From assembly GCA_013396635.1 (NCBI GenBank), contig WBMW01003838.1, positions 90,130 to 154,129 of the forward strand: DNA of 64,000 bases. Reading direction: 5' to 3'. A program made the position numbers and the translations under genes. Below, in pieces: positions 22,376 through 35,900 of this stretch. The notes beneath the pieces are model-generated. The model was not told the origin of the DNA. It was given only the letters and a program-made list of their open reading frames with translations, and searched no databases. The stretch comes from Penelope pileata (Eukaryota; Chordata; Aves; Galliformes; Cracidae). The first letter of the stretch is position 1, and each line of letters starts with the position of its first letter.

Positions 22376-23238
22376 CATGGCTGTCCAGCTTTTTGGCTTG
22401 CCTGGGCCACACTGAGCGAAAAGGAATTGTCTTGGGCTGCATATAAAATACATCATATAGTTAACGTATATAACTAAACTTATTTTTTATGTATATTTTT
22501 TACTAAAACAAAAAAGAGCAACAAAAGCATACAACTAGTGGGATATTTGACCTTGTTTTTGTGAAACTAAACATCAGTCTGGTTTGACGGAAGCAGTTGC
22601 AATTCTCAGTGAGTTCTCAAGGGCTTCGTCACAGATTTTTCATGAAATTTTACTCTTCCTGTGCTTCATCCTTGAGAACAGTCGTTCAACAATGCACGTA
22701 CTGCCAAAAAGTGATGACACGCATAAGGCACAGCGGTGAAGGGAGGGATATTTCTCTCTGGTAAGATAGGTCCTATAAAAGTCTAGTAAAGAGATATGAT
22801 CAAATACTTCTTTGAGCTGAATGCCTGATTGCACCTGAAATCGATTACATTCCATTTGGATATTTGTAGGTAATGTATTTATGTCAACTGAAAACGCCAC
22901 AAATTCCCAAAAAAATCATCAATTTTTTGGCAGTCTTGAAACCTATACTCAAATCCCTTTATCAAAACAGAAAGCAAGGATGCATATTTTTCACTGCTCA
23001 CCGGACTGCGTTTAGCCAATGTATCAAAATGCATGAAATTATTTGCCACAACTTGAGTGAGCACTGCACTGCGCCCTCCCTACGTCCTGGCTTCAGCCCA
23101 CTGCACAGCAGTGTTTGGGTGCTGCTGAGCGATGGGTGCACACCCGGGGCCGGGCTGCTCAGCAGGGCAGAGCTGCCACCACGATGGCGTGGGGCTGAGG
23201 CCATATGCGGCCCACGGGCTGTGGCTTGGACACGCCTG
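22376..23238 (-). mobile_element. Internally deleted hAT DNA transposon (Charlie-like)
   Basis: The ends are imperfect inverted repeats: CATGGCTGTCCAGCTTTTTG on the left, and on the right the reverse complement reads CAGGCGTGTCCAAGCCAC, close to the CAGGGGTGTCCAA type of hAT ends. They are flanked by CTCTGAAG (22368-22375) and CCCTAAAG (23239-23246), which match at 6 of 8 positions and fit an 8-bp hAT target duplication. Inside is only the C-terminal part of a transposase. At 863 bp it is far shorter than an autonomous copy of 2.5-4 kb, so most of the transposase was lost. Confidence 0.75.
22640..23064 (-). pseudogene. hAT transposase C-terminal remnant
   Basis: Two overlapping minus-strand frames together cover the transposase end. 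The upstream one (22879-23064) has EYRFQDCQKIDDFFGN. The downstream one (22640-22900) has AFSVDINTLPTNIQMEC, then LDFYRTYLTREKYPSLHRCA and FGSTCIVERLFSRMKHRKSK. The last block is the hAT dimerisation (C-terminal) domain, in the version also seen in domesticated GTF2IRD2- and ZBED-type genes. A frameshift near 22900 separates the two, and the domain's usual end (the DEHL-type segment) is lost to a stop. The zinc finger and most of the catalytic region are missing. It is a dead remnant, although the domain is well preserved. Confidence 0.8.
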
Positions 23239-25662
23239 CCCTAAAGGCAGCGAACTCATCTGCGTTCACAGCTAAAACCAGGCAGCAGCGGGGCCTGAAG
23301 ACGAGAGAACGATCAGCAGTCTTCCCTAGAAACTCCACATCCTCACAGGAGGAAAGCCAGCAGCAACAGCAATACGCTGGATGGGTTACAGTGTCCTCTG
23401 CACGGCGGGGTACAAGGAACACGGCGCTCACCAGCCTGCAGACATGCCTGCAAAGCCTCTGCGTTTCTCACCTTCTCTATCACACGGTCATCATTAAACA
23501 CTGTAATGTTAACTGCTGTTCAGGGAACGCTTTGGTAATTTATTGGCTTACAGTACTTATTGATGGTATTTCACTGTTGGAAATTTTCAGTTAATATTTA
23601 CCGCTTGAAGATAAAATCTGTGAATGATAAAGATTATCGTTAATTTAAATAGAAGGCAACTCTGGAAAGCTATAAAAAGCTCTGCTTGCAGCTAATAACC
23701 GCCAGATTAAGCGCATAAAAATGCGTGACTGTCTTGCTTATTTTGAATAATTTATGTTGATGGTTCTAAAATAAATGCAATTGCTCCAGAAAAAAATAAA
23801 TTGCATTCCACCCTCACCAGCTACTCCTGCAAAGAGCACAGCAGAGCTGATAAGATGCAAAGAAAGGAAAAAAGATATAAAGAGAGGGCTGCAAGGAAAA
23901 AAAGAAACAAGATTCTCCCCTCACAAGTCTAAAGAACAAATAAGGCATGCAAGTGAGAGAAGAAGCAGTAGTGTCCAAAACTATTGACTAAAGCTGTTTA
24001 TCCTTCACAACATTTAACACGTGCCAACAAAGTGAAATTTAAAAGGTAACATTTCAAGCTGTTGCTGGTGGCGGACGACATCTTTTCTTTTCATAGAAAA
24101 TGCTTTCAGCAGAGCTCGCACCTCTGTGATAACTGAGACTGCTTTGTGAAACACAACAGTGACTCTATTTACGCCAAAGTATTTGAGGGAACAAAGTGAA
24201 TCTATTTAAGCAGTAACCAACGTTTTCTGAGACACGCTGTTGACATTTCTATTCATACTCTACATACGTATAAATCTCACAGCAGGGATAGCTACGGGAA
24301 ACAGCATCAACCATGATATAAAGCATCTGCAGATTAGAATCAACTAGATGATTCAACATCCATTAAATTCAGAGCACTAATACTTTCAAAACACTTCAAT
24401 ATTTCTTTTAGTTTATCTCTTCATTTAAATAGAGAAGATAACCACTAACTTGGTAAACCTTAGGTTTTTTTTTGCTAAAAGTTAGAGGGAAAAGTGAAAA
24501 GAACACTGTCTGCTGGCAGCTATATTTACATTACCTTGGACAGACATAAGCTAAACGGTTTGGAAATCAAGCAAATACTTCACTTTTTGGTTTTGGTATC
24601 ACATGAGTGCAGTAAGCCTTGTCATATATCACTAACGGGAAAAAGAAATCCAATCACGTATTTTGCAACTAAGAACATTTTTCCACAAGAGCTGAAATTT
24701 CAAAGCAAAGACTTCATTCTAGGCAAGAATTTTTAAAGAGGAATGAGTTAGCGGAGCAGTGATGGGTAACCACAGGGTTTGACATAGGCCATAAGTACAC
24801 CCATCAGGCTTTATCTCAGATAGTTGCCCGCTGACAGGGCTGCCTGAACACTTCAGATCATTCAGAAAAAACTGCAAATGGAATGCAGAACTACTGGCTT
24901 CATTCTAGACCACTGAGACTGAGAGCAGTATTTCAGAGTTACTGAAAGTTGACTTAAAGAAATTTAAATCAACAAGACCATAGAAATATTAACTCTAGGA
25001 AAAGAGGAAGCACTGATAACTAGCACTGATAGACTAATACTTAAAAGCCACATCTATTCATATGCAATTATCTAGCTGAACTTGTTTAATAACCACCTAC
25101 TACTACATGTCTTGCATTCTAAGGCTAAAGAGCCCTATGCTAAATTTCTCCCAAACGATACCAGTAATACGGCAGGGTTGCTTGCTTGCTTTTTGTTGGC
25201 TTTAAAGCATCCTTGGTGCAAATTAAGTAAGACACCTGAAGCTGTAAGTCAGGAAAAGTAGCAACATACACAATATATCACTCTGGATCCTTTTAGCTCT
25301 CTTGGCTAATGGTTCCCAAGTATTCCCTGTTCTAATTGTGCTCTTGCAAATTTCACGTTAGTTTAACATTATCAAGTGCAGCCTTAATGAATTACTTTCT
25401 ATCAGATTCATGACTCAGTTTGTATTTTACTCAGAAACTACTTCTTCACAAAGTAACTTGGGAATCATGTCTGTAATTCAACCATTAAATCTACTTTCTC
25501 AGTATATATTCAGCAGTAAAATCACAATTAATGTACACTTGAAATGCAAACGTAAATTTAAATGACTAATGCTTACATTAGTCAAATACCTCCTTTAGCT
25601 AACTTTGATACTACGCAATCTTAGCTGAAGTTGAGAAGTTTCCTAGTATAGCTGACTATATA

Positions 25663-26066
25663 TACAGAATCATAGAACGGTTTGGGTTGGAAGGGACCTC
25701 AAGGATCACCCTGCTCCAGCGTCCTGCTGTGGGCTGGGTGCCCCCAGCTCAGGCTGCCCAGGGCTCACCCACGGCCTTGGGCACCTCCAGGGATGGGCAC
25801 CCACAGCTCTCCGGGCAGCCTGGGACAGTGCCTCACCACCCCGCGTAAAGAATTTCCTCCTAATATCTAATCTCCCCTCTCCTAGTTTAAAACCATTCCC
25901 CCTTGTCCAATCACTGTCAGACCGTGTAAGAAGTCAGTCTCCATCATTTTTAAGCTCCCTTCAAGTACTGGAAGGCTGCAATGTGGTCTCCCCAGAGACC
26001 AGGCTTCTCCAGGCTGAACACCCCCAGCTCCCTCAGCCTGTCTTGATAGACATACTTCACACATCT
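25663..26066 (-). mobile_element. CR1 LINE fragment (minus strand)
   Basis: On the plus strand it opens CAGAATCATAGAACGGTTTG and continues GGTTGGAAGGGACCTCAAGG, then CTCCGGGCAGCCTGGGACAG and CAGGCTTCTCCAGGCTGAAC. This is a standard CR1 3' end in reverse complement. It ends near 26066, where CR1 similarity fades. Confidence 0.92.
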
Positions 26067-26954
26067 TTCCCAGGAATCCATATAAGTTCTCAGAATACTT
26101 AAGGTGTCTCATCCATCCTTCAATCACCCACAAAGAATCCATGCAGATATATCAATTCTATTTCTGAAGCAAGGTTTTAAATGCCAGCAGTGTAAATGTG
26201 ATACAGTGAGCTACTATGACCACACAGTTACAAAGCAAGGTGACCCAAACCAAAAAGGTATTAGGGATACACGGTACATGTCATTACTGGCACTTCTCAT
26301 CCCCCATCCCCAAATCCAAGACATCTTAGTGACATGGCAAACAAAAGGAAAATTTAAAGTTATGAGCCCAAGTGTGTTTAATAGAGAAAAGCTTCCAAAC
26401 ACCTGCTTATTCTCACCATTGTGACAAGAAACTTCACAGGGAAACAGTGCTTTTTAACCACCTGAAAAGCAACAATGGATACAGGATGTGATGATGACAA
26501 CAATATTTTCACAGAAGTTTCCAAAACAGGTTTGCCACAGTGGTGTCCATTTAAAATTAATGTAGGATATCCATTGTAACATTTCCCTTTTTTGTGCACT
26601 TGTTTTAAACCAGGAAACATTTGAAAGTGAGTTGCAGTACATACAAAAATCCTATAACCTGCCTTTAAAAACAAGCCCAGCCAATTGAGCAAAACAAACA
26701 AAAACAAAAAACAAAAAAACCCCACACAATTCACATGCTACAAAATCTTCTAAATGTTTAAATAACTGTTCTAGGGACCGGAAATCAAATCAGCAAACGA
26801 GAAAATTGTTAGGCATGGGGTAAATTCACAATAATAAAAAAAAAAATCACAAAGCATGGCTACAATTCCTTCCTCTCCTACTGTTTCCTCCATTCTGGAT
26901 TTGAACAAAAACGCGTGTGTAGAAATACTTGAAAAACATTCATTAGCTCTACCC

Positions 26955-27022
26955 CTCTTCAGGAGTTAGACTTGATGATCCATACGGGTCCCTTCCAACT
27001 CAGGATATTCTGTGACTCTACG
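26955..27022 (+). mobile_element. CR1 LINE 3' tail (plus strand, short)
   Basis: A short piece ending in the CR1 tail: GAGTTAGACTTGATGATCCA, then GGTCCCTTCCAACTCAGGAT and ATTCTGTGACTCTACG. It lies only 100 bases from DIP2A exon 3, on the opposite strand to the gene. Confidence 0.8.
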
Positions 27023-27122
27023 AAAATACTTCCAACTTCCTCTTTTAGATATATGTACTACTGTACTGGTAATTGCTTCCTGTTACGAGACCTGATGTTT
27101 TAGCTACTTATCTTTTACCTAC

Positions 27123-27242
27123 CAGATCGGAAGCGCTCATCCCTTGAGTTGGCAGAACGCGATTTTTGCTGCTTAGACACAGCAGCAGTAGCTTGTGAGG
27201 TGCCTGGGACTCTGTTTTCTGCTTGCAGGGATGGATCCACAC
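27123..27242 (-). CDS. DIP2A: DIP2A coding exon 3
   Basis: This 120-bp exon encodes 39 full codons starting VDPSLQAENRVPGTSQATAA and ending SRDERFRS, with a split glycine codon at entry and a split aspartate codon at exit. The sequence is hydrophilic and rich in Ser, Gln and Lys, as expected for the region joining the DITQKGYEKK block to the conserved HTEAVQAALAKYKERK helix. The terminal RDERFRS motif is shared across DIP2 paralogs. The acceptor is TATTTCAG above 27242 and the donor is CTG|GTAGGT at 27122-27121. The segment VDPSLQAEN is the best paralog discriminator and points to DIP2A. A same-strand phase 1 junction to the exon at 41664 restores PLIQ-G-VDPS. Confidence 0.93.
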
Positions 27243-28377
27243 CTGAAATAGAGTTTTACTTTAATACAAATTTGTCATTAGGTGTTCTGCACCCCAGGTC
27301 CATTTGGGTGGTGGAGGAGAAGGTTGGGGAGAAGAGCGAAAGGGAACCTATTCTCCCCCAACTTACCAGGAGACACCAAGAGAAATGCTACAGACACAGG
27401 TACAATTATAAGTCAGACTTGGGAGATGCTGAAAATACAGTTGCACCGCTCGACCTTTTAAATAACACTTGAACCATTCTGTAAAATTCCTTTCAACTCT
27501 AAAAACAAGACAGCTAAGTAGAATTTAGGAATGTGCATGGCTCTTTAATCTATACCCATTTAATAGCATAATACTCAAAAGAATCACACTTCACAAGAAC
27601 TCTACAATTCTCTAATAAAATCCTTACTAATACTAAGGGCAGAACGACTCTGTCAGATTCAGCTGTCTCAAAGCAACAACTCTAATCTAGGTTGCCTACT
27701 CAGTAAAAGCACACAGGTCTTTCCATCTCCAGGAAGGTACCCAAAAGGTACCCAGTTCAGAGGAACTGAACCTGAACTGCTCTCTAGATGTCTCCCCTGT
27801 ACCAGTCCAGCATACGACTCTAGCTGGATAACCCAGCGCAGACCTTTAAGACTGGCTGAAGTTCAGAAAGATGAATCTCACCTTATATTCTAGCATAGGA
27901 AAAAATCAGAAATCTATCTATTAAATATCTCCTATTCCCCCCCCTGCAACCAAATGAGAAGTCCTGCTGGCTCTTGATGCATCTGCAGGGAATACACAAG
28001 CATGAATGAGAACTACGAACTTGTAGCAGAGTGGTGAATGACTGCCTTCAGAAGCCAACAGCCACTGCACAATATGGAACACAGAGCATCAGAAAGCAGC
28101 AGGAAAGACTGGCGTCTCTTTATATACTAACCTATCCTCAATTTATGACCCTATGAGACTGTTTGAATTAGTGCTGTGTTTACTATTAAACTTTTTCCTT
28201 AAACCAGGTAAGACCTGTTCCACCAAGTTTACTATGTTTCTAGCTCTTGGTACCATACAGGGCTGAGTACTATCTGCCATTTCAATCTCTGCTTCCCTTA
28301 CAGAGCTTCTGCCCTCCAACCTCCTCTCAGTCTTGCTGCAACCAGGAACAGTATTTCCAAAATGCAGATACGTAGGT

Positions 28378-28447
28378 CACTGCAAAAGTAATGCTTCCTA
28401 TTTATTTCCATGGAAATGACAACAAATACAAAGAGCACAACAACACA
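28378..28447. mobile_element. Possible mariner-like transposon end
   Basis: CACTGCAAAAGTAATGCTTC followed by CTATTTATTTCCATGGAAAT resembles the terminal inverted repeat of mariner elements (GCAAAAGTAAT core). Only about 70 bases are seen before a CR1 piece begins, and no second end is evident. The call rests on a short motif. Confidence 0.4.
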
Positions 28448-28538
28448 AGCTAAACACCCCCAGCTCCCTCAGCCTTTCTCCATAAAAGAGATGCTCCAGC
28501 CCTCTCAGCATCTTCGTGCCCCCCCTCTGGACTTGGTC
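28448..28538 (-). mobile_element. CR1 LINE internal piece (minus strand)
   Basis: CTAAACACCCCCAGCTCCCT, then CAGCCTTTCTCCATAAAAGA and GATGCTCCAGCCCTCTCAGC, is the reverse complement of the CR1 segment encoding MLRGLEHLFYGERLRELGVF. It lacks both the 3' tail and upstream sequence. Confidence 0.8.
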
Positions 28539-29690
28539 TTTACATTTAAGGTGTAAACCAAAGCAGCTGCCATATACCAGTTTCTTTAGGCACCTGCTCG
28601 GACCACCCCAACTTGCAGCTACAGGTAACACCTCCACGTGTGCAGAATGGCAATCCTGGTTAGCCAGGGTTTCTCAGTGGGAAAAATAATAAGAAATGCA
28701 GAAGCCTTAGCAGTGGGAAAGAAAGCACTGTAATAAATTACACTAATCTAAGTTTTGAGGAGTTAATCCAGCTCCAGAGAAATGCTCATCTTTTACAACT
28801 TGCTACAGAAAACAAATAGATTCACCTAGTGGAGTCTTCCTACTCCACAGGCCAGTACAGAAACTGAAGCGTTCCCAAAGGAGAAAAGCAGAACGCAGAG
28901 CTGAGTAAGGACACGGTGTTTCAGTAACACTCAATATAAAGAGCTCACGTTCCCCAACACACTTTCACAAAATTTAGTTTCTAAAAGAAAAGCTAATATA
29001 ATCTACAAACTGAATTGATTCAACACATCTGATACTTGACGAGCAGTTAAAACACTTGAGAACTGCAATTTACATTTCATGCAAATAGAAGTTTTGCATA
29101 ACCACCAGTCAAGAATCCGGCAAGATTTGTCGATCTACAAACAGCAATTGGTCCAATTCACTGGAAAATTTGATTCCACAGGACTAGATTAAAGTTAATA
29201 TTTGAATCAGCTTTGTATTTTTCCATCCACTAAAACTGAAGAATCACAGCTAATGACAACACTTCTAATAACCTTTTGCAAGTAAAAACTAACTTACTTA
29301 ACAGCCCTGAACAATTTACAGCACAAGGACACTTTGCTAGCACTGCTGGGGAAGATGCCTCGCTAAGCACATTTGGAATCAGATATGCAGAGACAGAAAT
29401 TTCAAAGCCAATAAACGATAACTAGCTCTCATTCAGGGTACACAGTTTGAGTTTGCCAGCTCTCCAGGGTCAAGTGCTGTTTTTCATGTTTGAATAGATT
29501 CTCAGGGCAATGCAGAAATTACCTCACCTGAATCTGCAGTGTTACAAAATAACAAATGGAAAAATGCACTCAAGTTTCTACTTTCTCTGAGGTTCTTACC
29601 AGTAGGAAAGTCATATTCTCAAATATATACATTTCTGAATAAATCAAATGGTTTAGACATAAACACTGTCTAAAAAGTATGCTCGCCTTC

Positions 29691-29950
29691 ACAGAGCCAT
29701 AGAACAGCTGGCATTGGAAGGGGTCTCTGGAGGTCATCTTGTCCAAACCTCTGCTCAGGCCCAGCCACCTGCTCAGGACAGGCTACCTAGAGCAGCCATA
29801 AATATCAGCTCACAGACGGCTTTCTTGGAGCAGGTACAGCTTCTGTGCTTCACGTTCATGGAATCGTAGCGTCCCAAGCTGGAAGGGATCCACATGGATC
29901 TGAGCCCAACTCCTAGCTCCACACAGCACCACCTAAAAATTAAACTGTAT
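29691..29950 (-). mobile_element. Two adjacent CR1 3' fragments (minus strand)
   Basis: The first piece (29691 to about 29800) opens ACAGAGCCATAGAACAGCTG and has GGTCATCTTGTCCAAACCTC. The second (29854-29950) opens TTCATGGAATCGTAGCGTCC and has AAGGGATCCACATGGATCTG and CACACAGCACCACCTAA. Each looks like the reverse complement of a CR1 3' end from a different subfamily, so they are two insertions rather than one. Confidence 0.75.
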
Positions 29951-32900
29951 GTCCAAGCAATTGTTGAACTCCAGCAGTCATACTGATTTTGTTAGACTGG
30001 TATGTTACTAATGCTAAATGTTTTATAAATGATTTTGCATGTATACAAGTATAGCTACAAACAAGTCTTCCCTCCTCAGCCCCGTAACTGTGCCTGCACA
30101 CATCAAAAAAAATAGACATTTAATCACAGTATGCAGCATTGAAGAGAGGAGACTCAGGTTTGAAAGTAAGAACATTTGTGGGTAAGTGCATACAGATTTT
30201 GCCTTAAGAAAAATGAGCTGCATGTTTTACTGCAATAAATTTGTGACCACGTATCATGTGAAAGCATGTGCTACTCAACCATAAACTGGAAAGGAGAAAA
30301 AATTCAAGCAAAGCAAAAGTTTAACAAGCATAACCTACTCTAGCTTCATGCTGTGCAGAGTGACATTTGAGTAAAGAAAGTATATCAAACAGAATATTCC
30401 TTTTTTAATAGTACACCTTGAAAAGCTGCCCACGTCTGATTCAAAAACCTTTATTCTTGACATCTAGCAAAAGCATACACTTTATTGCTGGAGGACTTTC
30501 ATGGACAATCCACATGGCAGAGCAGCTGCCCCATTGCCTCCTTGATTTCATGTGTGTAAGATACGATGTCTCAACACCAAACTTGGCATTTTTGAAGACT
30601 TTTCACCAACATCTCAACAAAATCTTATTTGAAACAGATATTAAACATTCAAATCTAATTAACTTTGTAGAAAGACTGACACTGAAATTCATCTCCCAAA
30701 ACAGAAATTTCCATAAAGTAATTTCAGTTCTAAACTTGGTTAACTTATGAGATAGTTGAACTTTTCAGATGTATTCTTTTTCAAGTTTTAACGATAAATT
30801 GAAAAGTAAAGCCAAAGCAGTTAAAATAGCATGGCAACAAATCACTCATCTCAGTTTTCCTTGCATTGCTGCCCCATTGTACAACGTGTCTCTGTCTGCA
30901 GAACACGGTGGATCCCATTAAAGAGTTCTGCAGAGAGGGCAGCGAAGGGGAAGCTGAAAAGGAAACTTTAGGTTTTTTGAATGCTACTAAGCCTTTCTGC
31001 AGCTGTTGAACTGGCTCTACAAATAAGAAAGGAACAAAAGATGACAAACAGGTTCAAAGCACGGAAAGAAAGGAAAAGGTGTATGACAAGGCAGAAAACA
31101 AGGGTGGGAAATGGCTCTAGGCCAACCTCTCAGCCCTGCTTCAGCAGCATAAAGATCTGTAGAGAACACATCACTCTTAAAATAACATGACTACTAAGCT
31201 CCATACTATCTAGGTGGTCTTAGCCGTCAAGGACCTAGATGGTAAACATCCATTAATTACCAAATGTACCACGGGGAAAGATGAGCTGCTTGGACCTGAC
31301 TACTGAAGTTCAGACTACTTGAAAATCACTTGCTTTCACTGAGTGAAATCACCAACATTTCATCTCTTCTGCTAGCAGCAAGCTCAAAAATATTTGCTGT
31401 ACCTGGACAGATACAGCTACGCTGATGGTGAGATAAATTTTTTCATGAAAATTTAGTACAAAAAAGTCAACTAATAGCCCAATTTCCATATTCAAACTCC
31501 CAACACAACATATAAGGAAGTTTGATCATCAGTTTGACCTGCCAGATGGGTGTCAAGGTAGAAGTTCTCACCACATATCTGAACACAGTCTCGTAAAACC
31601 TTGGGGACGAACCAGCAGCAGTAGTCCATGTAGACACAAATAAGATAGGACAGAGGTCATGGAGACAGAGCTTGAGTTGTTTACAAAGGAAGCTGACCAA
31701 ATCACTTCCGTTGAAAGACAAAGAATTACATTAGGAGATGGAGACTACACGTGCCAGAGAAAACTGTGGAACAACAAAAAAAATTCCAGCTAATTGAAAC
31801 TGGGGAGCTTTTGGAAGAATAAATATGTAGAGAAAGGACAGGATCAAATTTATAATTTAGATTTTTTAAACTTAGATTCTATCTAAATCAAGGTGGAGCC
31901 AGGCTGCTAGCATATAAAGTCAAGTGGGCTACATGAAAGGTGTCTAACTAAGAGTGGTGGAAAGCAGTGGAAGTGGAAGCCTGTGCATAAAGGTGTGCCA
32001 TAGTGGCCATTTACCAGCCCACAGTAACAGAGAAACCTTGGAGCCTCCACAAGGGAGCTCCATCTTCCACCTTCCTCATGACATACAGTGACTGCACACA
32101 TCCACCAGCAGAGTTAGGCACTGTCTCATGATGTCGCTGCACCAAAACTAATGCTCCTACAGTATGCCCAGAAGATGAAGGAGAAGAGGGACTTGTACTA
32201 CAGGTGAGAGCCAGCAACACCCACAGGGCTGTTCCCACTCCGAGCTTGCATCTCAGCTCCTGCAGAGCGAATTTCAGCAGAAACGCTAACAGAGAAAGCA
32301 TGAAGCAGCGGCTGGAAGTCCTTCAGCCAATCCCTAACACCAATCTCCTGTTAGCACAAAACATCAAACAGAGAGGACCCAGGACTTTATGGGCACTGAG
32401 CAGGGAAAGCAACCAAAGAATTGGTCAGGACATTGTTACTAACACAGGTTTAAGCAATTAGGAAGATTCTAAACAGCCAGAGAAGTTGGCTGGTGCTCCT
32501 ATCTAGAGGCTTGCTTACGAAAAGCCCTTTGTCAAACCTCTCTAAACCTGCTAAACTAACACACAACCAATTCAGATCTGCCATTACCACACCCTTCTGC
32601 AAACATTTTAAGGAGTTTTGCAATATGACTCTTTGGGGCAGCCATCCAACTTACATAACCTGTTTTACATTAAGGAATAAACTCTCGCCCTAACCTCCCT
32701 GCACATAAATCCCGTTTTTTTTTTGTCTGGGTATTGGTGCCAAAATAATTCATTTGCTTTCAAGAATAACTACACGAGAAAAAAGGAGTAACGCTTAAGA
32801 CACGTGTTAACGTTTTGAGGTTTAAAATGATCAAAACAAGGAAAGTCCTAAGTGGTAAATCTGGAGCAGAGGAGAACTGCAAAGCAAATTATATCAGAAT

Positions 32901-35900
32901 TTGTGCAGAAAAACAGTATCTTTTATTCCAATCTGTAATAGCTGGGAAGAAGAAGACAAGTAGAAAATGGAAGAAATATATATTTCAGGTATATAATTCC
33001 TTTGTTATACAATCATTGTACATTCATTGGTATTTCACGTTCTCTCCTTTAAAATCAAACAAATAAAATTTTGCTGTACTGTATGGCTAACAAGCTACAC
33101 TGCCACTAATGATACTTGTGGTGCTTTACATTTTCAAACTGCCTCTACAAATCCCTCATATATAAAGATGTTGTTGCTGTGGAAATTACCTCCTGGAAGC
33201 ATACTCATGAGTAAAGAACACTGAACAGCACTCCCTCCTTTCTTAGGCCTTGAAGAGCTCCTTAGACATTCACGAAAGAATGAGCTGAAATCACTTGTCC
33301 TTGTTTAAAAAAAAAAAAGAATCACGTAGTGTAATAAAAGATGATCAGCTTGTTTCCTTTAAGACTATCTCACCTTAACCATGCACTTCAGTAAAGAAAC
33401 CGCTTCTCCAACTTAAACATAAAACAGCACAAATAACAGAAGTGAAAGGTGCCTCAGTGCACTTTGTCTCAGATCAGAGCACAAAAAACTGGCTTAACTG
33501 ATACCACTGACCGTAACAACACAGGAAAGTCAGATCTCCCTTTTATTTCCAGGTAACATTTAGCTGTATTCAAAAGGAATGTTCAGGTAACTTGGTATTT
33601 ATAGAATGTAACATCTAGTATCACTTTTAACTCAGTGGAATAACCTACAATTTACTGTCATGCAGGGTTTGGGGTTTTTTTCCCCATCCATTTTTGAAAG
33701 AACTCTATTTTTGATCCCAACTATTAGGAACAAGCAATATTTTGTTAATGACAACCAATTCATGGGCTGTTGCTCCCATTGGTAAAGCTATTACTCCATG
33801 AAAAAGCTTGTTTGCCCTTTACAGGGTAAGAAGAGATCACATGCACACACGCCTGATGTCACTAACGTAAGCTTTCCCAAAGATGTCGTTAATCTGGATT
33901 AGTACTTTGGTAGACTCACAGCCCGTGGGCTCCCAGTGACGGCTCTCAGGGGGTGATGCTCCAGGTTCACAAAGCGGAAACATGCCTGCCTCTCAGCGCA
34001 CGAGCAGCCACGCAGCTCTCGCTCCAACAACCTCAAGTTGTTCAGGTTGTGCTCCTGAAGTGCACGGACCTCCACCCACCATCCTGGAAATCTTCTCATT
34101 TTTCAAACAACAGCAAAACTCTTGCACGGAACTGAGGTAACTTCACTTAAAGAGCAGTATTTTCATTAGAAGTTCTGTGCACTTTAGAAAAGGTTTCAGC
34201 ACCCATTCCCGGCAGGATACTCATGTTCATTGTTTGGACAATTAGAGACGTACGACTGGCTAAAAGATTAATAAAACACGTACTAGGGGGAACAAAAATC
34301 TTTAGCGCTCTTCAAGAAAAGGTCTAAATTACTGTATTTATATTATAGAAATCAGATATCTTAAGAAGCATGGCAGAGTGCATCTGAACTTCAGCTGACC
34401 CATCTGTAACAACAGCAGTGAATTTGCAATGGCTAAAAAACAGGTCTCTGGCTTCTAACCTTTTTAACATATTTTTTAAGTGGACAGTGCTTCGGAGACT
34501 TAGAAGACCAAATAATTCACAGTACTACTGAGGCTGATTCATTTACAGGATCCCACCACATGGACTCTTCATTGCCTTCGGTTTTACTGCTGACCTTTGA
34601 ACATGCCTCTTACCCACCACCAGCAGAAGGCAGGCTCTCAGATGGTGTAAGCATGCTTCCTCTACTCTTAAGTAACAATAATAATGCAAACTGGGGACCA
34701 CGCTGATATGTGGCTTGAGAAAATCAGCAGCATGCAGCATGTATTGCCAAAATTTGAGCAGAAGCTGAAGACACGGTGCTGACACGACTATGACAAAATG
34801 GCTAGAAGAATGAGAAATGCGCAGATGGAGCAACACTGCATAATCTCCTGACTAGGGAAGGTAAAGAAAAACACACCTCTGTGGCTGCTCACGCTGCAAT
34901 TCTAACTGCTACCAAATACTGCAGGTTTGAAAGAATTCATGCATTTTTGTTTGCCCCTGGACAGCGATGTTTATCAAATGAGAAAGACAGGGCTTATTTC
35001 ACAAGTGCCACCAAAACCTCCAAAAGAAGATACTTCAGAGAGATTTGCCTAAAAAGGCAAAGGATGGTTTGCCAGCAATGCTTCCTGATGGAGTTGACCT
35101 TTATTCCAAATTTTACCTGTGTAAAATAGCCAGGTAGCCTCCTACCTTCAGACTCAGTAGAGAAAATGACTTCTGCTGAACTTCTGATCAGTAGAGCAAA
35201 ACGCATCACAGTTAACACTGAGACTGTAACGACTTAGGAATATTCATAAGTCAAGGTTAATAAAGAGCTTATATCTTCATTAGATCAGCCTGTATGTTTG
35301 GAGAAGCTTGGGACAGGAGAACAGTCTTTCCAGGCATACAAATATTTCTCCAGCTTTTGTATTGGGCCCCAGAAAAGTGACAGGCAGAATGAGTAAAGTG
35401 GTAAGATATAGGACATAGCCTTTTCAGTCTTAATAGGACTGCCATGCTACTGAACTTGTCTTTAAATATGAATCTAGCAGACTGTTTACCTGAAGATCAC
35501 TTTCCCACCAGAAGCTTGGAGGAGACATTTCATCCAAGGTCACAGCTAAAAAGCTCCGACCTTGGCAATAGAAGAGGAAAGGCAAGGGCACAGCAGGACG
35601 AGGAGGTCAGAGAGACAGACAATGCTTGGAAAAGTGACAACCAGCCAAGATTTTAAAACTACAGAAAATACTCTTTTTCTTTATTTTCTTTATTTTAAGA
35701 AGTGGTCTTAATGTCTGGTTGGCAAGTAAGAAGTTAGTACAGCAGCAAGGGATGGTTCCGCAGTAATTCATATTTAATGAAAGGGAACACAGCCTATCTT
35801 CAAGCGATCGACTGGACTGTCAGAACCTCTGAGGGTCATGTTTCATCTCCCCTTATGTTAAACCAGGTTTGAAATGGTTACCAGTGCTGGAACATCAGCA

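Larger units (their letters stand above)
18010..27122 (-). other. DIP2A: DIP2A intron 3 (about 9.1 kb)
   Basis: The intron has a GTAGGT donor at the 27122 end and a TCTATGTAG acceptor at 18010. It contains CR1 pieces at 20659, 25663 and 26955 and a hAT transposon at 22376-23238. Stretches 18015-20655, 20845-22370, 23250-25660 and 26070-26950 look like ordinary A+T-rich intron with poly(A)/poly(T) runs (18028, 19170, 21388). I find no gene there. Confidence 0.85.

Noticed and set aside
22033..22446. 137-codon plus-strand open frame next to the hAT element
   Set aside because: It runs into the transposon's left end and shows no recognisable domain; the hydrophobic start comes from T-rich intron.
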